Assembly (NCBI GenBank): GCA_007124075.1 | Contig: SLFV01000290.1 | Location: 1 to 19,411 of the forward strand | Length of the DNA: 19,411 nucleotides | Reading direction: 5' to 3' | Source of the DNA: Roseimaritima sp. | GTDB taxonomy: Bacteria > Planctomycetota > Planctomycetia > Pirellulales > Pirellulaceae | Shown here: one piece after another, positions 1 through 12,000 of the stretch | Layout: each line of letters begins with the position of its first letter | How positions within the stretch are numbered: position 1 is the first letter of the stretch | Notes under the pieces: model-generated | What the model was told of the DNA's origin: nothing | The model's database searches: none | The model's input: only the letters and a program-made list of their open reading frames with translations | Program-made: the position numbers and the translations under genes

Positions 1-3000
1 CAAATCCAAGCGACAAAGTGCTGCTGCCGTCGGTGGGTTCGACACCCATGCCGGTAGCCCGCGGTGGACCCAAAAGCGCAGCGGTGTTTTGAAGCTCAGG
101 ATCAGGCGCAGGCCCGCCCCCGGCGTCGGGGTTGTAGGAGACCACGCGATCTGCAAACGACAACGCACCCAATGGGAACAACACGTTGCCAAACGTGTCC
201 GCAGGCGCGGTCACGCCGGGTGTCACGACACCGCCAATAATGGTGTTGTTGATAATTCGATCAAACGGCACCGGATCGCGTCCCGTCTCCTGCGTCTCGA
301 TGCCGGAGACTCGGATCCCGCCGAAGTTATTGAACGCCAGCACATTGCTCTGCACTGTGACGCCGGGAACCAGTGCTTCCGTGTTCAACTCCACCAGATT
401 CCGCGGGTATCGAACCAGCGACTGCGTTTCCTCGCCAGCAACCTCCGCTGTCAAGCCATGATGGATATCGATCCCGTATTCGCTATTGAAGAGGAATCGA
501 CTGCTTTCGATCATGATGACACCTTGCGCATCGCGGCGACGATTCGCATCACCACGGCCGACCGACCGTACGACCGAGGCCAAACCACCGCCGTTATTGT
601 CCACCGCAGATGTGCCGAACAGATTGATTCGGGGGTCCGCTATCGTATCAATTCCGCTGGCTGGCAAGGCGGACACGTTCAGAACCAATTGCACATCAGA
701 GCGATTAATCGCCTGAACAATCGAAGCCGCAACCTCGCTGGCTGTCTGCGGCCGCACGACGCCGGTGCCAGGGATCGGCAGGCCCGTAAACGGATTGATG
801 GTTGCAGTTCCGGGAACAACAAATTCCAAGGTGTAGGGGATTCGCACATTCCCAGGCTGAACACCGGTACCGGCTTCGACCAGATCAAATTCAAACGTAA
901 TTGCCGAATTGCCATCACTAAGTGTGAAACTGGCTCCGTCAATCAAACCAATCGCCGGTAGGGCGGTAATCGTCTGCCCGTCGGCCAAACGATCATTGGT
1001 ATCGAAGACGCGGAACGGACTGGCAGTAAGCGACTGCACATATTCGCTGGCATCACGAATTTCCAACTGGTAGGAACCGGTCGTGGGGCCAGTGATTTCC
1101 CGAGCGGGATTGGTCAAACCCAACGCCGGATCCACAATAAACTCGGTATTGAGTGTGCCCCCCGTGGCGATCTCACCGCGTTCGGCAAAACCGATGATGA
1201 TGTCATCAATGTAAACCCCTTCGAAAGCGTTATTGGCCGCCCGTCCCGCCCCCAGGTCTCCGAATCGATCGCCATAGCGGTTACCAGCCACCGGGAACGG
1301 CCCCGGATCGTTGACCGCGAGCCCCGCAAAATTGATCAATGTACCCCCCGCACCAAAGGCAGTCGTGATTCCGCCTGACAATACGCTGGCCATGGCCTCA
1401 CGCAACGCCTCGGCCACCTCTTCCGCCGTCATGCCGCTGTTGATCAGTACCGGCGTGCCTTGCGTGGCTTGCCCCACGACCAAGCCCAACGGACTGTCGC
1501 CGGGCAGACCGACCGGCAGGTCGCTCAGCAGTTCGATGCGGTTATCCACCGTCACCAATCCCAGTTCAGGAGCGATCTCCAGATCCAAGATGTAACTTCC
1601 CAGCGTTCCATCGGAACCGGAGCCTTCCACGCGTGGATTGTACGTGGCGTTGCCGAAGCTACTAATCCCCAGAAAGACCGTCTCGGAATTGACCGCAGTG
1701 TAAGTCAGCGGGATTGTCGCACTGCCCACCAATTCGTTCCCCTCCGCATCGAATAGTCGCAGACGGGTGTTGAACCCAAGTCCGTCGATCGCTTCGGCCT
1801 GAGCGGTCAGTTGACTACCGGGTGCCAAATCCAAACGCAGTAGATCGATATCGCGAACGTCACCAATCGTGCCGGTACCACGGATCTGGACACCTCCCAG
1901 CGACGTCGGGACCGGGGTCGCCAACACCAGCGTGTTATTGGGCTCGACCGACGTGTTGAATGACAAATTAACCAGTGGCTGCGGCGGATGGGCTTCGATC
2001 ACGGCAGCTAACTGAGCCGCGATTTCGGCCGCAGAGAGTCGTTCCAGCGGTCGCGCACCAATGATCGCACTGTTGAACAACAACACGTCGACCTCGCCAG
2101 CATCGGTGTCGACGTTTCGATTGCCATCGTTCAATACAAATGTGACACCGCCAACGTCCACCGTGATTCGTGTATCGGGGGCAGATCCGGGAACATCACC
2201 ATCGGCCTGCTGATAAAAGGCGGCCAGAATGCTGCCCGGTGGCATCACCAGCGACGTGCCAAATTGTAATTGGAACGTTTGTCCCGCGACCGTCAGCGTT
2301 TGACCGTTGCTAAGCTGACTTCCTGGCACGGAGCGGATGGCCGTGGTACCGGAATCGATCAAGCCCGCAGTGCTGAATTCCATCCGCAACCGAAGATTGC
2401 TTTGACCAGCAAACAGTTCCAACGGCACGCGAGCTTGACGCCAGGAATTCGTTCCATCAAATACTTGCTGAACCGCTTGACGATTCCCCGCTCCCGGACT
2501 TGGATGGTCGTACTCATCATCATTGACCAACGGGCCGCGGAAAGTCGCGTTGGTCGCAACCAAAACCTCCGATCCGTCTTCGGCAATCACGTACACGCGA
2601 AACGCATCTTGACCCTCGGGGTCGACGGAACGATCCGACTCCAGGAAGTAATTGAAATACAAGAAAGGCTGGTCGGCAGCCGAATAACCAACCAGGCTAA
2701 ATGGGTTGCTTTCAATTACCCCGTGGGCACCGCCGGGGAAATTGTAGGTGTTTTCCAAAGGCTGGCCGTCTTGCCGAGGAACAGCCACGGGGCTGAAACC
2801 AGGTGACGTAAATTGATCAAAAGCTTCCGAGGAATAGCCAAAGTAAAGGCTATTGCCACCGGCGGAACCTTCGCGGGTTCCATTGAACAAGGGGTTAATG
2901 CCGTGGCCGGGATCGTCGCCGCGGTTCTCCGTGACATGCCACAAATTGCGATCCAACGTACTGAAAGCGATGCCGCGAACCGCCCCATTGTCGTCAATGT

Positions 3001-6000
3001 CGATATTGGTACGTCCACCGGAAAACACCGGCTGCAAAACACCGTCGGTATTGAAAGCGTAAACCCTTCCATCACTGGTCGTCCCAAACAGCAAGTCTGC
3101 GTAGCGTCCGCCATCAACATTTCGCGGACCCACCGTCAAACCCGTGAAGGGAATGCCCACCAAATCGGTCGCGGAACCAACATATTGCCCGATGTTGCCT
3201 TGGAAATGCCCCGTAGGGTTGTTCACTCGGTAGAGACCGCCCGCATTGGATACGGCGTACATCACCGAGCCCACGAATGCGATTCCGGTAATCGTACCAC
3301 CCGGCGAAACCCCAACGATCTCGAAACCTTCTCCCAAACCTTGGCGAGTCACCAGGGCGTCGGTCAACGAAACCGCACGCCCCGAGGCGGTTGCGCTAAT
3401 CCCATTCAAATTGGCATCGTTAATGGCAGTCGCGATCCGTAACGCCACGTCGATATCGCGATCCGCGATCGAAAATGGAACCAGGATGCGCCCTGGATTG
3501 AGGGCTCCGGGCGTACCGATCTGTTGCAAGATAACCCCGCGGAGTTGCAACGCGTTGAAGTCAACCGAGGTCGCGCCAGAAAACGCTATACGATTGCCAA
3601 CCGATTCGACTTCGACCCCATCACGCACAACTGCGGCAATCGCCGCGGCAAGCTCCTGGCGAGTTGCATCCTCGTTGATCAGAATTCGGTTGCTTTCCAG
3701 TCCCGGAGTACTTTCGTAATTACCCTCAACTCCCAAGCCAAGCCCGTTGACGACCGGAAGTGTGGTCTGCGAATCGTGCGACAGGTGAACTCGTCCACTG
3801 GAGATCGTCACACTGGCTTGGACCGCGAAATCCGCTCGATTGATAGCCGCGATCAGATTTTCCAAGACGGCATCGTTACTGATGCGGGTTCCCGTCAAAT
3901 CGCGTAGCGGGACGCCGGTGGATCCTGGAGTGACGACGCCATTGTTGTCGAATTCAAACCGACGCGTCACTCCGTTTTGGTCCGTAATTTCAACGCCCGC
4001 TCCATTGGTTACCAGCGCGGGTTCCACGGTCAGTACCGGACCGGTTTTGAATTCATAGGTGATTGGCCCCGCCGCCGTGGTGATCACAAATTGATCGCCA
4101 TCGACAACGTGGAACCCCTGCTCCGCATCATGACGGAAGACAAAGTCATACCCTGAATCCATTTCAAACGTAAACGGTGTTCCGGTCGCGCTGGTAATCG
4201 TAAATGTGGTTCCGTCAGTGATGTTAATCGTCGTATTGCCCAGCGCATCGACGACCGTCGGTCGCAATACATTGAACTGGTTGCGGGGAGCGGTGTCCGG
4301 ATTTAACGGATTGCCTGCGGCGTCAATGATCCGCGTTTCGATGTGGCCACGTTCGCGGATTTGCGTCCCCGCGCCTTGCGCCCGCTCGTCGATCTCAATT
4401 TCCTCGCCACCGACAACGATGGTCCGTACTATTCGGTCGCCAACGTCCCCACTGAAGGCCGCACCGGTCTGAGGATTAAACATGTAGACGAGGTTTTGAG
4501 TATAGTCCGGCCCGAATGCCGGAATCCGGTTGCCGACAAAGAAACCCAAGCCGTTGTCCCGGAATGCCATCGCCTCGGGATGCACACCCGTATTACTGCG
4601 GACCACGGAAGGTCCGTCTTCGGTAAAAACAACCTGATAGGTTTCAATTCCGGTGGGCCCAATCGCAGTCGCAGCCCCCGTTTCACTGCTGATGCGCTGG
4701 TACTGCACGCCAGCGTCCGAGGGCCCGCCAGCGGAAAACAAAGCCCGGTTGAATGCGAAAAGCTCTCCATTGGGCATGAAAGCAAAGTCCGCAAAGTCAC
4801 CCGACGCCAAGCCAACCGATCCGTAATTCTGGCCGGTAAACGGGTTGTTCAGTTCCACGGTTTGAGAACCTCCCCCGGCAGAACCGATCGTGTACAACAT
4901 CACGTCATTGAGCGTGTAGGGCAGAATGGACGTGCTGGGGTCAAACAGCAATGGCACGACGGGAACCGCAGCCGTTCCTCCTCCCGAGCTGCCGATACGG
5001 TCTTCGGCAATTCGCTGGATGGAATCGACCGGTTCCAACCGAAGCAAGGGATTGACCGGATTGACGACGGAGAATTGATCAAGCTGTGCGGGGACACGCG
5101 ACTGATGCGCGATTGCGACATAATAGGTCCCCTCGGATAACTCGACCGTCCCCAAGAACGGATCCCCGGTCCCGGCCGAGCCGCGTCCCAGGTCCGTACT
5201 ATCGACTCCCATACCAAACCGGGGCTGATCATCGGCGATATTGCTATCTCCCGCGGTCATGATCAGCGTACCGCTCTCATCGAAGACGTAGAACGCCATG
5301 TCGGCGCGAGCAAAGTTGTCCGCGTAATCCAAGTCAAAGATTGCGGAGAAGAACAACGGTGCTCCGTCGCGTGTCAGTCGTTCGTACTGCACATCAAACC
5401 GGTACCAATCCAGATCGTCGATATCGTCCAATTGTCCCGCAATCGACTTGGACAACTGATCACTGTTTAGCGGCCCCGACAAACGCTCGGATTCGGCGTT
5501 TGCCTCCACACCAAACGGTCCCAGACGTTGCGCTTCTTCGAAAGTGTTATTCTCCCCCGCCGATTCGTACTCCTCACCCAGCAAAGGCGAACGGAAGGGT
5601 TGACCGATGATCTGCAGACCGGTACGAGCGTAACGAATGTCAGAAAATCGAATCTGCGTCCCGGGAACTTCGTCCTGTTCCCGCAACCGAATCTGCAACT
5701 CGTACGGCCCACGGGTCAGGCCGTCGCGCACCCGTGCAGGGTCCAATAAATTGGCAGCATCAGCAGGGGTAGCCGCGTTGCTGCTGCGAACCCGGACGTG
5801 ATACAAGTTCTGCGTACCGACCTCGCCAGGCAAAATCAATCGCATCCCGGGGTCACGCGGATTCGTCGAAAACTGGTCTTGCAAGGCGAATGTGTCGATC
5901 ACCTCCTGAAATTCAACCGTGACCGTTCCGCCTGCGGGAGTAGCCAGTTCACTGGTATCCATCAGCAGGTTGGGGACATCGCTCCCCAGGAAGCGGCGAT

Positions 6001-9000
6001 TGTCAAAGCGGACCTCGAAAACGTAGGCGTCTCCCGCTCGCAGGATGACCGCAGGGTTAGCAGGGTCAAACTGCGGGGTTTGGCGTCTCGCCAGCGAAAC
6101 TTCAACGCGTCCTAGTTGTTCGCCGAAGGTCTGATTGATCGCGTTTTGCAAGGCGACCGCTGGATTACTCAAAAAGATATTGCTGGGAATCGAAACGGTT
6201 TCTTCTTGGCCAAACAGACCCAGTTCGACGAAACCGCCAACCACATCATCCAGGTCATTACTGATGGTGAAGACTTGGGTCTCGGTCCGCTCGGACACCT
6301 CAGCCATCGGTCGCACCGAGTCTGGATCCAACCGATCGCTGACAAACAACAGGCTGGGGTCCGCTTCCTCGGCGAGCGAACTGTTGGACAACGCTAGAAT
6401 GTTCCCGTTGGCGTCGACCAGTTCCAAGATCGCGTCGAGCGAGTTGGGGGTACGGTCGATATCCAGCCATACCTGCGTTCCGGCTTGGCCAATAAACGAG
6501 TAGACGTCGATATCATGGGGCGCAGCCAGCCGACCGCTGATCACAAAACCGAGTCGACGGTTTTCGTCACCGGAAAACTCGTTGGGTGCCAACTGGCCCA
6601 AGAACTGAGCTTGCCCAGGGATGTTGTTGGTCCCCGGTGCCATCGCCTGCGCCGATTCGTTTTCAGTGATTGCGACGACATTGCGGTCACTGGCCGCCTC
6701 ACGGATCGTGATCCCATTCCACAAACCAGCTTGAATCCGATCCTGGTCACCTGGTTCTTCAGGAATCAAGTCCAGAAACGCCGTAATCCGGCTTGTCGAA
6801 GCAAGCGGGTTGGTGCCCCAACCGAACGCCGTCGTAACGTCACCCGGACCGTAGACTACACCGAAATCGGGATCGGGAGCCGGAGGCAAGTTGTCCGTGT
6901 TGATCGCTCCGGCAATGCTTAGTGGAACTGAACCATTGGCGATTTGTGCCTCCAACAACGGAAACAGATCGGCGGACCAGCCCAGAAAATTAGCGTTCTC
7001 CTGGTTGACGCCGTCGTTGGAGTAAAACCCACCATGCGAGAACCCAACGCGCCGCAGCGAATCGATCGTGAATGCTCGGAAATCAGGCAGGCCCGGAGTC
7101 CCCACCGTATACAAAATATCGGTCTCAAATCCAGCGACCTCCGGGTCTGGATCCACCACCACATCCTCGTCCAAGTAGCTGATGACGCGAATGTCGCCTA
7201 GTTCCCCTTCTACCGACTCCAGATCCAACGTCGTAAATAGAGTTGCAATCCCGCTTAGAAAGTACGACTGCACCGTCCAGTTAACCGGACCATTGGGGCC
7301 GTTAAATGTGCCGCGGCTTTCCACCAAATCGTTGGCAATCAATGTCGCTGGTTGTGTGATCGTTGTGTCGGCCAACGTGGTTCCGGTGTTCCCAACGATC
7401 ACGTAGGTTGTGTGAGCAAAAATGAAATCTCGATTGGCCAACACCGCTTCTGTTTCCGCGTCCAAAACGGTCACACCCGAACTAACGACTTGTCCGCCGT
7501 TACCTATATCCGCACTAAAGTAGCCTACGGTGTTGATGTCGACATTGTTGTCGATGAGCGTACCCCGGTTGACCTGCGGTACGGTCGGCAGCAGCGGACG
7601 CTCGCCAGGCTGCATGCTTTGACTGAGATCGCCCCCCAGCAGTCCATCATTGTTGGTGTCCAGTGAGGGTAATCCGCCGGGAGTGAATCCAGCGCCGGCG
7701 AAATCGTCTGCCAAGGTAGTTAATACCACAGGAAAATCGGGTTGCCCGACGATCTGTAGGGCACCGCCGATGCGGTCGGGAATCGCACGCAGTTGATCCG
7801 CGGCAGTCATTAAATTGCCACCGACCACAATCCCCGCGGGCTCCTGGTCGTCTTCGAATTTCACAACCAAGCTGCCCCGTGGGTCGCTTTTCATCAGCAA
7901 GCCACCATGCACAAACTGATTGGGAATTTCAATCGTATCGCGAACAACGTGGACAATGTCGTAATCGTCCCAAACACCGCGGGTGGCCAATTCACCGCCA
8001 CGGACTTGCATGCCATTGGTGCCGTTATTGTCCAATCGATTACCGCGGACCAAGGGACCCGAATTGCCTACAGCCGGAAACGCGTCCAGCCTTCCGGTCG
8101 CGCGACCACGGTCTTCAATGTTGTTAAAGTTCAGCGAATTAATATCAAACGACAACGCGGGACCTTCGCCGTCGACGACCTGATTGTTGACGATGACAGG
8201 GGTTGAGAATCGGCCAAAGATTGTCCCTGCTGCGTTGTTGCCGCGTCCAACACGCTCGCCCGCATCGATCAACCTACCGTCGGCATTGCGTTCCAGCCGA
8301 CTGTTGGCCAGCCGCAAATTCGCCTGATGAACCTCGATTGCATTGAAAGAAGCAAACCCTCCTTCGATCCTAGCCGTCCCTCCGCCGCCCGCAATGACGG
8401 CATGGTCCAAACTGGCCGCCGCCCCTTGGCCAACGTAAATTCCCGCCCAATCGCCCGCTTCGAAATCAAAAAAGTCCCCACGACCATTGGTGTCAAAGGT
8501 TCCGCTGCCGCCATAGCGTTGGTCTTCCAATGAAGTAAATACAACCGGTAACCCCTCCACCCCTTCGGCCAATAGGTTGGCACCAAAGCGGGCTTCGATC
8601 CGCGCAGTTTCCATCTTCAACACCAAACCGGGATCGATTTTCAAACGGGCGTCGGGTCGTGACCGCAACGCAATCGCTTGCTCGATTAGCGGAGCGCCGG
8701 GATTCGGATTCCTGTCGATGAACGTCGTGCTGCTGGCATTGAGCTGAGCGACCTGTTGGAATGGTCCCGTAACGACGTCTCCCGTCGTTGGATCGACCGT
8801 AATCGTCGCCCGGTATAAACGGCGACCAACAAACCCGCTGCCCGGTGCGACGGTGGGCAACTGCGATAAGCGAACCGCCCCCGCAGTGGCCAGCGTGATC
8901 GGCAAGGTTTGGGCACTGGGCGCACTTTCCTGACCGCCAGCGTCCACGTTGGTCACGCGATAGGCGTAACTGCCCGCGGTAAGCTCCGTCCCCGAAGCGG

Positions 9001-12000
9001 GTTGTAGACTGATCAACAACGCCGAAGGGGCGTTGCTGTCGGCGATCGCTCCGCCGGGTTGCCCCTGAATGACAAGGTTTTCCGTCAGCACGTGCGGAAT
9101 GTCGATGTTGTCCCAACGGGCTTGCACCGTAAGGGGCTGCAATGTCGATCCGGCTCTGGTCACCACGCGGATGAATAAACCATTAATCGAATTGCCGACA
9201 ACTTGGTTGCCATGTACCATCGGTCCGGCTCGATCGTAATCCACGATAAACCGCTCCGCAGCCTGAAACTCCGGCGCATCAAACCTTGTCTCTTTAAATG
9301 TGTCTGGAGTTGCTGAAATGGCGGCGTCGGCACTACTGGAAATCCGGGAGTAAACGATCGTCGGCCGCGTAATCGCCATATCGATTGGTGACACTGCTAC
9401 GGTCCGCCCGTCGACACTGACCGCCCCACCTCCAAACCGAAGGTCGGCGAATTGAATGTGGTTCAGGAAGATGCCCTCGTCCTCCAAATTCACGCGGGCT
9501 GGATCGCGAGCATCCAAATCCCCACGAAAATCAATTCCCCCCCAATCACCGCTCCGCGGTGTCGGGGTGAATTGCGGTGTGTTTCCTCGCCCCACCGTGT
9601 CGTCGTTGTAGCTGGTGAAAATCACGCTACCGGGAACCAAATTACCCTCGGAATCACGTACCGGTTGGCCCGTTGCATCCAGCAGCGTCGGTGTCCCCAA
9701 TATCTGCAAACTGGAACCACTGATGTCGACGGTGGGAGCGGTGCTGCCCACGCCGACTCGCGAATTTCGCATCTTGAAGATGACACCCGCATCGATGACT
9801 AAATTGACCCCGCGTGGCACCACCAGGGATCGCCCGTCGGGCAGTTCATTGCCCAGCGAATCAACACCAATCTGGTAGGCCAGATTATCTTCCTTGGTAT
9901 GAACCAATCCATCGGCTCCACCGTTGGCAACCACGCGAATCGTTTGCCCTGGTTGGGCCGCCGAAATGGCGTCTTTCAGGTTACGGAATGGGTTGCTGGT
10001 CGTCCCACTTCCTAACGTAGGCGCTGCCTTATCCACATACAGGGTAGTCGTCGGATCGGCGGGCACAAACCAAAAATTAAACAATCCACCGGGGCTGCCG
10101 TCGGCGTTGCCGTCCAAAGCCGTTGGAGCACCGGCGCTGGTTGCATTCAGGCCGGAGTCGGACAGCGCCGCACCTGGGGAAGCCGGGGTGAACTGCATCC
10201 GCAGTTGATACGGACCCTCGCTACGACCCCCGAAACCAGTTCCGCTGATCACAGGGTTGTACTCATCATTCCCGCTGGCCGAAACGCCAACGACATAGGT
10301 GCCAGGATTCAAGTCCAGCTCGATCAAAGAATCACGGCTAAAGTAATTGTCGTTGGCGGCAATTTCTTCCCACGTGCCGCCGGGTAATTGGCGGAACAAC
10401 CGCAGCGTACTATCCAGCAGACTGGTTTGCGGCAAACGTTCCGCAATGGTCTGAATCGAGACGCTGCCCCGCTGCGCGATCTGGAATCGATACAAATCGA
10501 TATCGGTACTGTCGGGCCGGTACATGTACTGGCCGTTGACAATGTCACTGGGACTGGGGAACGCAGGCTCATTGGCGTTCCCAGGGGCAAAGATCGAAGC
10601 CGTGCTTTGCGTGACCGGTTGCGGCAAATCGTCGGCAAAACCAAATCCTAGCATCTGCCCGACCAGCAGCATCGCACCCCGGAAAAAGGGGCCGCCAAAC
10701 CGATCGTCCAGCGAGCTGTCAAAATCTTGGAAATCCATCACCCCCAAGTCGGGACGCCCGTCTCCCGTGCGATCTCGCGTAACGACCGCCAACCCCCCCG
10801 GCCCGCTGACCGCCGATGGTTCGGCACCCGCCAGGTCACCGACGACAACTGAAAACGAGAAATCACCAACCGGTGTCCCGGAGGTCTCGACAAACTGAAT
10901 ACCCAAGTGTTCGCTGAACAAATGGATCGCTTCTCGCACACGCTGCTTTTGCTCCTCCGTGATGACGTTGAAATACGTCCGCGTGTTGGTCTGCCCAGGT
11001 TGATTCGGATCGTCGCCCAGAAACGAACTGGGGAAATCATACGAAATCGTGGTGATCCCATCCAAGCGGTCCGGGCCACGCCGCAGATAGTCCAGCGGCA
11101 CGATTCGATCCAAGCGGCTGGGGTCTTCGGGACGAATGCGGCTGACGCCGGGGACGTTGGGACCGCCAGGCATATCCAACCCAAAGGGAGTCGTATTGAA
11201 GATCTCGCTCCTTAATGTCAACGCCTGCGGCAAGCTGCCGGTGGTGTCAAAGGTTTGCGACAGGTCCAATGCGGTCGCAAAGCTATCGCCCGGTTCCACT
11301 TCGCCAAGCGTGAACTCTTGCGGGACAAGCTGATTGGCGCGGTGAGCCGCTTCGGCAATCTGACCGACTCGCAAACGAGCCGCTCCGGTTAAAAATGAAG
11401 CTGGGTTCAGCGGATCAGGGGTCCGCGCCAGGGGCTGGGCAAACTGCAGCGTCGCGATGTTGGTCACACTGCTGTATGTCACACCGGTCGGTAAAACTAA
11501 AACGTCATCGTTACCCGAAACGGTGTTGCGAGTGAAATACAACTGATAAAAACGAGGGTCCTCCGCCAACTCTGGATCCAACGTGTCGTTGTTGAAATGC
11601 ACCTCGATCACACCCACCTCGGGGCTGAGCGAGCCGTTGGGTTGACGCCGCGTTGGTTCGGGTACCACCGCCAACACGCGCGGGCCTAAGTCAAGATTGA
11701 ATTCCAGGCCAAAGTTGTTGCCGTTGTTGAAGGGATCGCCGTCAACGCTCTGCAACGCCTGGGAACCCTCGCCCACAATCGTGACTTGGTAGCGATCGTC
11801 GGGTAACGGTTCGGCAAAACGAAACACCACTTCACGCGGAGATGAACCCAACCCGACAAACCCCGGGATGACATCAACATCCCTTGCCCCCGCCAGGACC
11901 AGGGGGGAATAGTTCGTGGGACGGTTCCCCAGTAACGTGTCGGGATGGCCTGCCTGAAGCTCCAGAAACAACATCTGCGAAGCTTGCGGGTTGCCGTTGA

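Noticed and set aside
89..961. Plus-strand open frame of 290 codons at the left end
   Set aside because: It is antisense to the giant gene, rich in Arg/His/Asn/Gln with no domain pattern, and typical of the shadow frame opposite a GC-rich coding region. The minus strand reads as clean protein modules here.
4343..5140. Plus-strand open frame of 265 codons
   Set aside because: Also antisense to the giant gene, overlapping the PPC 3 and propeller-like coding region; its composition is that of a shadow frame and no motif is recognisable.
8493..9116. Minus-strand open frame of 207 codons inside the giant gene
   Set aside because: It lies in a different frame from the giant gene, which carries the FN3-like segment there. 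Its translation is Arg/Gly/Cys-rich with no domain features.
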